8,522 bases of DNA from assembly GCA_964636665.1 (NCBI GenBank), contig CAZWVT010000069.1, positions 1-8,522 on the forward strand, given 5' to 3'. The stretch is from JAAYLC01 sp964636665. GTDB taxonomy: Bacteria > Bacteroidota > Bacteroidia > Flavobacteriales > Flavobacteriaceae. This document shows, in pieces, positions 1 through 6,510 of the stretch; the stretch's first letter is position 1, and every line of letters starts with the position of its first letter. The notes under the pieces are model-generated. The model was not told the origin of the DNA, ran no database searches, and saw nothing but the letters and a program-made list of their open reading frames with translations. The position numbers were made by a program, and so were the translations under genes.

Positions 1-600
1 CATTCGCAGCAACGGAAAATATCTTTTTCCCGTAAAAGCACTTTCCAAGGTGTTCCGGGCCAAATATTGTGAAAAACTCAAAGCTAAGCAGCCCACACAC
101 TATGAAAAAATCCGACATGATCTATGGAAAAAACCTTGGGTCGTATTTGCCAAACGCCCCTTTGGAAGTCCAAAGTCCGTAGTGGAATATCTGGGAAGAT
201 ACACCCACAAAGTGGCTATCAGCAATCACCGGATCAGAGTTGTAGATGATAAAAACGTTGTCTTTGGCTACAAGGATTACAGACAGAACGGTTTTAAAAA
301 ACAGATGTCTTTAACGCACACAGAATTTATCCGTCGTTTTGCGCTCCATATTTTGCCAAGGGGTTCGTGAAAATCCGGCACTATGGATTTTTGAGTAGTA
401 CGTGGAAACGAAAAAAATTGAAGAATCTGCAATCGAAGTTAAATGTAAAAATCTTTGAAAAACCTACTAAAAGCGTGAATATCAGAAAATGCAGCTGTTG
501 TAAAACCGGCACGCTACGTACCATTGAGGTTTTTGATAGACGAGGGCCGCCTGTAAGGTATCTTGGCAATAGTCAAAAAATAAATCCCTGTAAAAACTGA
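1..600 (+). pseudogene. IS91-family Y2 (HUH) rolling-circle transposase, 5'-cut by window edge and frameshifted
   Basis: This is the 3' part of an IS91-type transposase, which nicks and re-joins DNA with a tyrosine pair during rolling-circle transposition. The reading frame enters from the left edge (codons from position 2), so the GTG at 50 is not the true start. The order FPVKALSKVFR, KPWVVFAKRPFGSPKSVVEYLGRYTHKVAISNHR and EFIRRFALHILP is typical of the family. YLGRY (codons at 188-202) supplies the Y-x3-Y catalytic pair. The frame stops at 368-370 (ending LPRGS), but the expected continuation KGFVKIRHYGFLS is present one base back, from about 358 to the stop at 600. A lost A in CCA-AAG-GGG (now CCAAGGGG, 356-363) explains this. 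The second part carries a CSCC motif and TIEVFDRRGPP, both expected near the C-terminus. The family call is firm. A read error or recoding is possible, but the local sequence is not a canonical slippery heptamer. Confidence 0.9.
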
Positions 601-768
601 CTTTATGGGTAAGGGAACTCATGCTTGAAAATGAAAAAACACTGATCAATAATCCTTATTTTTCCGTTATGGAATATTCCGCTAAAGCTACCCCAAAAAA
701 ATAGCTTCAATCCTCTAAACTCACCTTACGCAAAACCCATAGTGACTGATCCAGATTCCGTTCAACAG

Positions 769-805
769 GAGTTTCATTGTTGGTTCTTCGAGCCTAACGA
801 AACTC
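769..805. repeat. Nested hairpin downstream of the IS91 transposase, candidate oriIS palindrome
   Basis: GAGTTTC (769-775) pairs with GAAACTC (799-805). After one A-C mismatch come two A-T pairs and a G-T wobble. Inside sits a second stem, GGTTC (782-786) with GAGCC (790-794), closing a three-base TTC loop. No T-run follows on either side, which argues against an intrinsic terminator. IS91, IS801 and ISCR elements carry palindromes near their oriIS (3') ends, and the position about 170 bp after the transposase stop fits that role. The pairing is seen directly; the oriIS role is inferred. Confidence 0.45.
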
Positions 806-811
806 TGGTTA

Positions 812-841
812 TTGTCAATAGTATATTTATTACTATTTTTG
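812..841 (+). promoter_or_regulatory. Candidate Bacteroidota-type promoter for the 893-1657 gene pair
   Basis: TTG (812-814) is followed after 19 bp by TATTTTTG (834-841), a full match to the Bacteroidota -7 consensus TAnnTTTG. The -33 element has ATTG rather than TTTG. A start point near 848 would leave a leader of about 45 nt before the ATG at 893. The promoter begins six bases after the hairpin attributed to the IS91 end, so it belongs either to the resident DNA or to the junction. Confidence 0.45.
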
Positions 842-892
842 CTATTTGATTAAAAATATATTTATTGTGTTTAAATCATAAAAATAATAACT

Positions 893-1132
893 ATGAAAAA
901 AAGAAACTTAAGATATAAGACTAATTATCTTTTACCTAAAAATAATTTTTGGGTAGGTATGGGTTCTATCTTAAATTTAGCAGGTAGTTATTTTGAATAT
1001 AATTACTCAAAATCAGAGAAAGAAGCAGATTTAAAAGCTTTAACCTCAGATTGGGATAATGTAGAAGAAGATATTAGAAAATCCCAAAACATTTTTGAGA
1101 CAGAAAATAAATATAAACTTTCCTTAAAATAG
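893..1132 (+). CDS. Small hypothetical protein, 79 aa, partner of the DUF2335-like gene
   Basis: I do not recognise a named family. The protein is small, charged and probably soluble. The N-terminus is basic (MKKRNLRYK). It is followed by a short hydrophobic, glycine-containing stretch, FWVGMGSILNLAGSYF, at residues 19-34, and then an acidic, helix-prone half, SEKEADLKALTSDWDNVEEDIRKS, at residues 41-64. The stretch at 19-34 is too short and too polar to be a sure membrane span. The ATG at 893 follows an AT-rich leader with a promoter candidate. The gene ends six bases before the next start, so the two are almost certainly co-transcribed and perhaps translationally coupled. Its base composition is AT-rich, unlike the IS91 remnant upstream. 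Function is unknown. Confidence 0.65.
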   Translation: MKKRNLRYKTNYLLPKNNFWVGMGSILNLAGSYFEYNYSKSEKEADLKALTSDWDNVEEDIRKSQNIFETENKYKLSLK

Positions 1133-1138
1133 TTTCTT

Positions 1139-1657
1139 GTGTCTAAAAAGAGAAAAGGTAAAAATAAGCCTTCCATTAAAAAAGCACAGCAAGATATTCC
1201 GGAAGGACTTCAAGAAATAGAGGAAGACCTAATTAATTACAATCCTGAAATATTTAAAGGAATTCCTTTTGAAAAAAAGAAGGAAATTCTTCACAGTCTT
1301 TCTGTGATATCAATTCAGCATAGAAGTCATTCGGGTTCACTCCCGGATGCCGAAACATTAATTAAGTATGATTCTGTTATTCCAAATGGTGCTGACAGAA
1401 TTATGAAAATGGCCGAAAATCAACAATCTCATCGTATAAGTCTCGAAAAGAAGGTTGTAACAAGTCAAACAACTCAAAGCAAGATAAGTCAAATATTTGG
1501 ATTAATAATCGGCTTAGTTGGAATAGGTTGTGATACTTTTTTAACTGCCACAGGAGAACCTACAGTCGGAGGTATTATAGCCGATGGAACAGTAATAAGT
1601 TTAGTGTCTGTGTTTGTTATCGGAAAATCAACTCAACGTAAAAGTTTAGAGAATTAG
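1139..1657 (+). CDS. DUF2335-like predicted membrane protein, 172 aa
   Basis: The protein starts at GTG 1139, six bases after the previous stop; no ATG offers a better start. The N-terminus (residues 1-17) is strongly basic. The middle carries the signature I associate with DUF2335: HSGSLPDAETLIKYD (64-78) then IPNGADRIMKMAENQQSHR (81-99), close to the family pattern of GPLP, then PGAADRI, then MAE-Q-HR. Two hydrophobic segments follow at about 118-137 and 143-163 with a short polar turn containing GEPT, predicting a helical hairpin in the inner membrane with most of the protein cytosolic. The basic tail STQRKSLEN closes it. Biochemical function is not known to me. Coupling to the 79-aa gene suggests a two-component unit. 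The family call rests on motif recognition only. Confidence 0.72.
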   Translation: MSKKRKGKNKPSIKKAQQDIPEGLQEIEEDLINYNPEIFKGIPFEKKKEILHSLSVISIQHRSHSGSLPDAETLIKYDSVIPNGADRIMKMAENQQSHRISLEKKVVTSQTTQSKISQIFGLIIGLVGIGCDTFLTATGEPTVGGIIADGTVISLVSVFVIGKSTQRKSLEN

Positions 1658-1730
1658 CTCCATATTATTATCAATAGTCGTTTAAACAATTATTTACACC
1701 TTATAACAAGTTGGTTTTTGAATATTACTT

Positions 1731-1961
1731 ATGCGAAAATTAATTTATTCCCTGCGGTATTTTTTTGAAAAAAGAGGCTTTTATGTTTCTTCGCGACTTG
1801 CAGACCGACTTGGAATGCGGGCAAAAAACGTGCGTTTATTTTTTATTTATGCTTCCTTTTTTACGCTGGGAATCGGATTCGTAATCTATCTGATTCTGGC
1901 ATTCGTTTTAAAATTAAAAGATTTAATCAATACGAAGAGAAGCTCCGTATTTGATTTATAA
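1731..1961 (+). CDS. Short PspC-domain membrane protein, 76 aa
   Basis: This is a compact PspC-like protein of the kind common in Flavobacteriia. Residues 12-25 (FFEKRGFYVSSRLA) and 26-36 (DRLGMRAKNVR) correspond to the PspC segment in which a short amphipathic region ends with an invariant arginine before the membrane span. Residues 37-61 form one hydrophobic span with the glycine-containing FFTLGIGFVIYLILAF core. The basic tail KDLINTKRSSVFDL is cytosolic by the positive-inside rule. In proteobacteria PspC senses envelope stress with PspB and PspA, but no such partners occur here and this version is little more than the domain itself. The role in envelope homeostasis is therefore only by family association. 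The ATG at 1731 is the natural start; it lies 73 bp after the preceding gene. Confidence 0.85.
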   Translation: MRKLIYSLRYFFEKRGFYVSSRLADRLGMRAKNVRLFFIYASFFTLGIGFVIYLILAFVLKLKDLINTKRSSVFDL

Positions 1962-1982
1962 ACAAAAATTGTTAAGAAATAA

Positions 1983-2014
1983 TTTGGTTTTGGTTGGGAA
2001 ATAATTTGAATTTG
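1983..2014 (+). promoter_or_regulatory. Candidate Bacteroidota-type promoter for the symporter gene
   Basis: A perfect -33 TTTG (1983-1986) is separated by 20 bp from TGAATTTG (2007-2014), which matches the -7 consensus TAnnTTTG except for G in place of A. This predicts a start point near 2021 and a leader of about 45 nt before the ATG at 2067. The region has several other TTTG motifs in poorer register, so the exact choice is uncertain. Confidence 0.35.
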
Positions 2015-2066
2015 CATTTTTTTTTAGCAACTTGTCGGCTATTATAAAAAAATCACATTTAATTTT

Positions 2067-4148
2067 ATGAGCCAAAGATATATTCTGCCTCTGTTTTTGC
2101 TAATAACTTCTTTAATTTATTCACAAGAACTTATTGTAAATGAAAAGATTATAAACCCCACAAATAGTATTAACGATGGTGTAATTGAAGTCGATGTTTC
2201 GGGAGGAACTCCACCTTATACTTACAAATGGAGCAATCAAAATACTTCTTTAAATTCCAATCGTTCTGAAAATTTAACCGAAGGCATTGCATATTCTGTA
2301 GTGATTACGGATGCGGTTGGAAATTCGGTAGAAAAATCTTACGAAGTTCCTGCCATAGCCATCACAGAAAGGTTCAACGGTAGTTTTACGCCTTTAGTAA
2401 ATAGTGTTGGTCGTGTTTTGTTTTGGGATCCTTTTGCTGCTTTGGGAATTCACGATCCAGTCATTTATGCTGAATATTTAGCAATTGCAGATGAACGATG
2501 GGAACCCGGAATAGAAGGGGTATTTGTATTAGAAGAGTGGTTAAAACCTGATGGAGCGAAAGTAAAAGAAGGAGAGTCTATAGCAATCGTCAGAAAAGAC
2601 AATGAATCCAACGAAATAGTTGCATCGGCATCAGGAACTTTAAAACATTTGAATGAAACCGGCGATGTAATTTATGACTCTTCCAACAGTTCGCATGTCG
2701 TTCAGACGGGAGCTCACAATTTTGCCCGGGTTATTTATGATGAAAAAATTCCCATTCTCCATCCAAACGGCGATTCGCAAAAAGCCAATATTCCTTTTAT
2801 TGTAATTTGGCTGGTAGTCGGGGCATTATTTTTTACGATTCGTATGGGCTTTATCAATATCAGGGGTTTTAAACATGCGATACAATTGGCCAAAGGAAAA
2901 TACAGCGATCCAAATGCTCCTGGAGAGTTGACTCATTTCCAAGCGATTTCCACTGCGGTTTCTGCTACCGTTGGTTTGGGAAATATTGCAGGTGTTGCCG
3001 TTGCTGTTTCCATAGGAGGCGCAGGAGCAACTTTTTGGATGATTGTAGCCGGATTTTTAGGAATGTCTTCCAAATTTGTAGAATGTACTTTAGGAGTAAA
3101 ATATAGAGATATTTCTCCTGATGGACGCGTTTTTGGAGGTCCTATGAGTTATTTGGAAAAAGGATTGGCAAAACAAAATAAAAGAAAACTCGGAAAAGTA
3201 TTGGCTGTAATTTTTGCCATATTGTGTGTAGGAGGTTCGCTTGGAGGAGGAAATATGTTTCAGGCAAATCAATCTTTTGAGGCTATGGCAGGACAAATTC
3301 CTTTCCTTCAAGGCAATGGGTTTTGGTTCGGTCTGATTATGGCAATTATTGTAGCAGCGGTTATTCTGGGAGGTATCAAAAGCATTGCAAAAGTAACTGA
3401 GAAAATCGTTCCTTTTATGGCAGTTCTTTATGTGCTTGCAAGTCTGACAGTCATTTTTGTAAATATTGATTATGTTGGAGAAGCTTTTAGAGCAATTTAC
3501 AATGGTGCTTTTAGTCCGTCGGCATTGAAAGGAGGCATTATCGGAGTCCTCATAGTTGGTTTTCAACGGGCTGCATTTTCCAATGAAGCAGGAGTGGGGT
3601 CGGCAGCAATTGCTCACAGTGCGGTAAAAACCAATCACCCGGCATCCGAAGGCTTTGTCGCTTTGGTAGAACCTTTTATTGATACCATTCTTATTTGCAC
3701 ACTGACTGCTTTGGTTATTATTTTTAGCGGAAATCACGAAGTTGTCGGAATGGGAGGTGTGCAACTCACAGCTGATTCATTTGCTTCGGTAATGTCTTGG
3801 TTTCCAATGGTTTTGGCTTTTGCTATTTTCTTGTTTGCATTTTCAACTATGATTTCCTGGTCTTATTACGGAATGCGGGCGTGGACATACTTATTCGGAA
3901 AAAGTAAAAAAATGGAAACCGTCTATAAAATTATGTTTTTATTTTTTGTTGTTTTAGGATCTTCCATCAGTTTGGGAGCAGTCTTGGACTTTTCCGACAT
4001 GATGATTCTCGCAATGGCATTTCCCAATATCATCGGACTTTATTTGATGTCTGGTGAGGTTCGTAGAGATATGAAAGAATATTTGAGAAAACTCAAAGCC
4101 GGAGAACTGTACGATGCAGATGCGGAAAAATCAAATGATAAAGAGTAG
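2067..4148 (+). CDS. AGCS-family alanine/glycine:cation symporter with secreted SprB-like and lipoyl-like N-terminal domains
   Basis: The C-terminal 450 residues are a sodium:alanine/glycine symporter (AGCS, TC 2.A.25). The hallmark STAVSATVGLGNIAGVAVAV is at 295-314, followed by GGAGATFWM (317-325), GFQRAAFSNEAGVGSAA (498-514) and SWSYYGMRAWTYLFG (597-611). About eleven hydrophobic spans run from 242 to about 662. The N-terminus is unusual. It has a signal peptide (1-19, ending IYSQ), a SprB-like repeat (about 37-94, with GGTPPYTYKW and VVITDAVGN), and a biotinyl/lipoyl-like fold at about 148-203 (EEWLKPDGAKVKEGE, later SASGTLKHLNETGD). The lysine normally modified in the lipoyl DK motif is Asn179 here (KDNE), so attachment of a cofactor is unlikely. 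These domains should lie in the periplasm. Typical AGCS proteins are about 450-550 aa, so the extension accounts for the 693-aa length. The ATG at 2067 is supported by the signal peptide it begins. The actual substrate (alanine, glycine or another) is not determined. Confidence 0.93.
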   Translation: MSQRYILPLFLLITSLIYSQELIVNEKIINPTNSINDGVIEVDVSGGTPPYTYKWSNQNTSLNSNRSENLTEGIAYSVVITDAVGNSVEKSYEVPAIAITERFNGSFTPLVNSVGRVLFWDPFAALGIHDPVIYAEYLAIADERWEPGIEGVFVLEEWLKPDGAKVKEGESIAIVRKDNESNEIVASASGTLKHLNETGDVIYDSSNSSHVVQTGAHNFARVIYDEKIPILHPNGDSQKANIPFIVIWLVVGALFFTIRMGFINIRGFKHAIQLAKGKYSDPNAPGELTHFQAISTAVSATVGLGNIAGVAVAVSIGGAGATFWMIVAGFLGMSSKFVECTLGVKYRDISPDGRVFGGPMSYLEKGLAKQNKRKLGKVLAVIFAILCVGGSLGGGNMFQANQSFEAMAGQIPFLQGNGFWFGLIMAIIVAAVILGGIKSIAKVTEKIVPFMAVLYVLASLTVIFVNIDYVGEAFRAIYNGAFSPSALKGGIIGVLIVGFQRAAFSNEAGVGSAAIAHSAVKTNHPASEGFVALVEPFIDTILICTLTALVIIFSGNHEVVGMGGVQLTADSFASVMSWFPMVLAFAIFLFAFSTMISWSYYGMRAWTYLFGKSKKMETVYKIMFLFFVVLGSSISLGAVLDFSDMMILAMAFPNIIGLYLMSGEVRRDMKEYLRKLKAGELYDADAEKSNDKE

Positions 4149-4350
4149 TTTTTAAATAATTAGCTACTACTATATCAGTTAATTTTCTAATCAAATAATA
4201 TTTAATTAAACTTTATTCTTTAGTTTTATAGCTTAAAACAATTCCCTTTGACCCATATTTCGCTGGTGTAATATGATGTAATCTTATAGAAACCACGCAG
4301 GAATATTTATAGAATTTATTTCATCTTCTATCGAATTTAATTCTGAGAAT
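4149..4350. other. Intergenic region between symporter and helix-hairpin-helix gene
   Basis: About 200 bp of very AT-rich DNA without a supportable gene. It holds a palindrome TTTAATTAAA (4201-4210) and a weak AT hairpin, GTTTTA (4223-4228) with TAAAAC (4234-4239) around a five-base loop. Neither is a convincing terminator. A single TTTG (4247-4250) could be part of a promoter, but no partner element fits well at the expected spacing. Confidence 0.4.
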
Positions 4351-5226
4351 ATGAAGTTTAGGTCATCGTTTATATACAATAAAACGCAACGAAAGGAATT
4401 GTTGATGCTGTCAACAGTGGTAGTATTGGGATTGCTGCTATCATATTTTATTGATTTTGAAAGTGAAGATACTTTAGTTTTGAATTCTCCCAAAATTGCT
4501 GAAATCAAAAAATCAATCGATTCGATAAACGAAACTATAGAAAACAACACGCCAACGATTTTTCCTTTTAATCCGAATTTTATAAACGATTATAGAGGAT
4601 ATACCTTAGGAATGTCACCGGAAGAAATCGACCGATTGTCAGCCTACCGCAATGAAGGAAAATGGATTTATTCTGCTTCGGATTTTCAAAAAGTAACTCA
4701 AGTTTCAGATTCTTTATTAGCGACAATTAGTCCATATTTTAAGTTTCCCGAATGGGTGGCGACTCGCAATACGACTTCTAATAACTCGACAAAAAATCCC
4801 AAACCGAAAGAAAAATCCTATGAAAATAAAATAGATTTAAACACAGCAACGGCAGAAGAATTACAAGAAGTAAGGGGAATTGGAAAAGTTTTGAGCAGCC
4901 GCATCATAGAATATCGAACACGACTTGGAGGATTTTATGATGACTCACAATTAGAAAATGTTTTTGGACTTCAGGAAGATGTTATCCAACGGTTGTTACT
5001 TTCATTTGCAGTAAAAACGCCAATAGAAATTAAAAAACTAAATGTAAACGAAGCAAGTGCATCAGACTTTTCCACACTTCCGGGAGTTTCATTTGAACTG
5101 GGAAAGAAAATGTGGGAATTCAGAAGATTACGCCAACGAATTGATAGCATTACAGAATTAAAAAAAGTGGAAGGAATGTCGGAGGCAAAATTCAGACAAA
5201 TTCAACTATATTTGTTGATTGAATAA
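4351..5226 (+). CDS. Membrane-anchored ComEA-like protein with three helix-hairpin-helix regions
   Basis: The 291-aa protein has a short basic N-terminus, one membrane anchor at about 17-34 (LLMLSTVVVLGLLLSYFI), a polar linker, and three helix-hairpin-helix regions. The first (about 71-130, FPFNPNFINDYRGYTLGMS and onward) is degenerate. The second (160-215) is classic ComEA-like: IDLNTATAEELQEVRGIGKV followed by IIEYR and GGFYDDSQLENVFGL. The third (229-291, LNVNEASASDFSTLPGVSF) is recognisable. An Asn/Lys/Pro-rich linker at 137-158 separates the first two. These folds bind the DNA backbone without sequence specificity. In ComEA a membrane-tethered copy receives incoming DNA, but no other competence gene is present here, so a role in DNA uptake is unproven. 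The start fits the membrane-anchored layout. It is followed 43 bp later by the acyl-CoA dehydrogenase, with no obvious link in function. Confidence 0.88.
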   Translation: MKFRSSFIYNKTQRKELLMLSTVVVLGLLLSYFIDFESEDTLVLNSPKIAEIKKSIDSINETIENNTPTIFPFNPNFINDYRGYTLGMSPEEIDRLSAYRNEGKWIYSASDFQKVTQVSDSLLATISPYFKFPEWVATRNTTSNNSTKNPKPKEKSYENKIDLNTATAEELQEVRGIGKVLSSRIIEYRTRLGGFYDDSQLENVFGLQEDVIQRLLLSFAVKTPIEIKKLNVNEASASDFSTLPGVSFELGKKMWEFRRLRQRIDSITELKKVEGMSEAKFRQIQLYLLIE

Positions 5227-5269
5227 AATCAAATCTTACTTGATTAATAATTAATAGCTTAAATAATTG

Positions 5270-6436
5270 ATGGAGAATTTATATTTTACTGAAGAACATT
5301 ATTTTTTTAGAAAAAGTTTACGTGAGTTTTTACAAAAAGAAGTAGTCCCTCACATTGAGAAATGGGAAAAAACCGGAACAATCGAAAGATTTATTTGGGA
5401 AAAATTCGGCGAGATGGGATATTTTGGAATTTATCAACCCGAAGAATACGGAGGATTGGATTTAGACCTGTTTTATACAGTAATTTTTTTGGAAGAATTA
5501 CAAAGAGTCAATTCCGGTGGATTTGCCGCAGCTATGTGGGCGCACGCATACTTAGCAATGACTCACTTAAAAAAAGAAGGAAATAATGAGCAGAAAGAAA
5601 AATATTTAAGACCCAGTATTACAGGAGAAAAAATTGGATGTTTGTGTATTACTGAACCCTTTGGAGGAAGTGATGTTGCAGGAATGAGAACCACAGCAGT
5701 GAAAGAAGGTGACAACTATATCATCAATGGTTCCAAAACATTTATAACCAATGGTATTTACAGTGATTATCTGATTGTTGCTGCAAAAACCAATCCTGAA
5801 AAAGGAAACAAAGGAATCAGTATTTTCGTAATGGATCGCGATACGCCGGGTATTTCTTCGACAAAATTGGACAAACTCGGTTGGAGAGCAAGCGATACAG
5901 CTGAAATTGCTTTTGACAATGTGAAAATTCCGCTTGAAAATCTAATGGGAGAAGAGGATATGGGATTTCCATATATTATGCAGCATTTTTCGTTGGAGCG
6001 TTTGGTTATGGGAGTCAATGCTCATGCCCGAAGTGAATTTGCACTAGACTACACTGTTCAATATATGAAAGATCGCTATGCATTCGGAAAAAGCATTTCG
6101 CAATTTCAAGCTCTAAGACATCGCGTTGCTGAACTTTACAGCGAAGTCGAAGTATGCAAGACTTTTAATTACGTTACGGCAAAACGTCTGAATGAAGGAG
6201 AATACGTAACCAAAGAAGCAACGATGAGTAAGTTGATTTCCACAAAAATTGCCGATGAAGTAATGACTGAATGTTTGCAATTCTTAGGAGGATACGGTTA
6301 TATGGAAGATTATCCATTGGCCAGATTATTGAGAGATAGTCGTCTGGGACCCATCGGTGGTGGAACGTCAGAAATATTACGAGAAATCATTGCCAAAATG
6401 GTAATTGAAGGAAAGGAATATAAACCTGCTTTGTAA
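5270..6436 (+). CDS. Acyl-CoA dehydrogenase (FAD), LCAD/isovaleryl-type active site
   Basis: This flavoenzyme should oxidise an acyl-CoA to the trans-2-enoyl-CoA, passing electrons to an electron-transfer flavoprotein. From the ATG at 5270 it is 388 aa, normal for the family; a TTG at 5267 immediately before is a less likely start. The N-terminal helical domain runs to about 120. The first family signature, CITEPFGGSDVAG, is at 126-138, and the second, QFLGGYGYMEDYPLARLLRD, is at 337-356. The position of the usual catalytic glutamate (Glu376 of MCAD, before GT in YEGT) is Gly364 here, within PIGGGTSEI. Glu243 in SLER (241-244) aligns with the alternative catalytic base of LCAD and isovaleryl-CoA dehydrogenase. 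Chain length or branching of the substrate cannot be read from the sequence. No other beta-oxidation gene is nearby. Confidence 0.95.
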   Translation: MENLYFTEEHYFFRKSLREFLQKEVVPHIEKWEKTGTIERFIWEKFGEMGYFGIYQPEEYGGLDLDLFYTVIFLEELQRVNSGGFAAAMWAHAYLAMTHLKKEGNNEQKEKYLRPSITGEKIGCLCITEPFGGSDVAGMRTTAVKEGDNYIINGSKTFITNGIYSDYLIVAAKTNPEKGNKGISIFVMDRDTPGISSTKLDKLGWRASDTAEIAFDNVKIPLENLMGEEDMGFPYIMQHFSLERLVMGVNAHARSEFALDYTVQYMKDRYAFGKSISQFQALRHRVAELYSEVEVCKTFNYVTAKRLNEGEYVTKEATMSKLISTKIADEVMTECLQFLGGYGYMEDYPLARLLRDSRLGPIGGGTSEILREIIAKMVIEGKEYKPAL

Positions 6437-6510
6437 AAATATTCAAGCAAGTTGTACATAGAACATCAAATTAAGAATCCTATTTAAAGGTTTACTCTAT
6501 AAATGACCTC

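Larger units (their letters stand above)
601..892. other. Non-coding stretch: IS91 downstream end and junction to AT-rich DNA
   Basis: No convincing reading frame is present. The first 200 bp have a mixed composition like the transposase. From about 810 the sequence becomes markedly AT-rich, like the genes that follow, so the element's right boundary probably lies near 805-812. Two inverted-repeat pairs are visible: a 7-bp pair TATGGGT (604-610) and ACCCATA (735-741), and a stronger nested hairpin at 769-805. I could not identify the conserved target tetranucleotide that normally flanks the oriIS end, so the boundary is inferred. Confidence 0.5.

Noticed and set aside
356..368. Programmed -1 frameshifting in the IS91 transposase
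   Set aside because: The site CCAAGGGGT does not form a canonical X-XXY-YYZ slippery heptamer in the incoming frame, and this family is not known to use frameshifting; a one-base deletion is simpler.
381..569. Minus-strand open frame of 62 codons
   Set aside because: Antisense to the C-terminal part of the IS91 transposase, where the sense frame has clear family motifs.
769..805. Intrinsic terminator after the IS91 transposase
   Set aside because: The hairpin is strong but is followed by mixed sequence rather than a T-run on either strand.
893..1657. Firm call of a toxin-antitoxin or phage-defence system for the gene pair
   Set aside because: No catalytic motif, DNA-binding domain or known defence domain is visible; spacing and mobile context alone are not enough.
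3090..3764. Minus-strand open frame of 224 codons
   Set aside because: It lies wholly inside the symporter gene, is rich in Cys, Asn and Ser, and shows no domain-like pattern; it mirrors the codons of the sense gene.
4284..4550. Minus-strand open frame of 88 codons
   Set aside because: It overlaps the start of the helix-hairpin-helix gene, and its content is explained as the antisense of that gene and AT-rich upstream DNA.
5362..5586. Plus-strand alternative frame inside the acyl-CoA dehydrogenase
   Set aside because: The overlapping frame shows strong family similarity; this one gives an Arg/Ile-rich sequence without recognisable features.
5767..6018. Minus-strand open frame of 83 codons
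   Set aside because: Antisense to the conserved centre of the acyl-CoA dehydrogenase.
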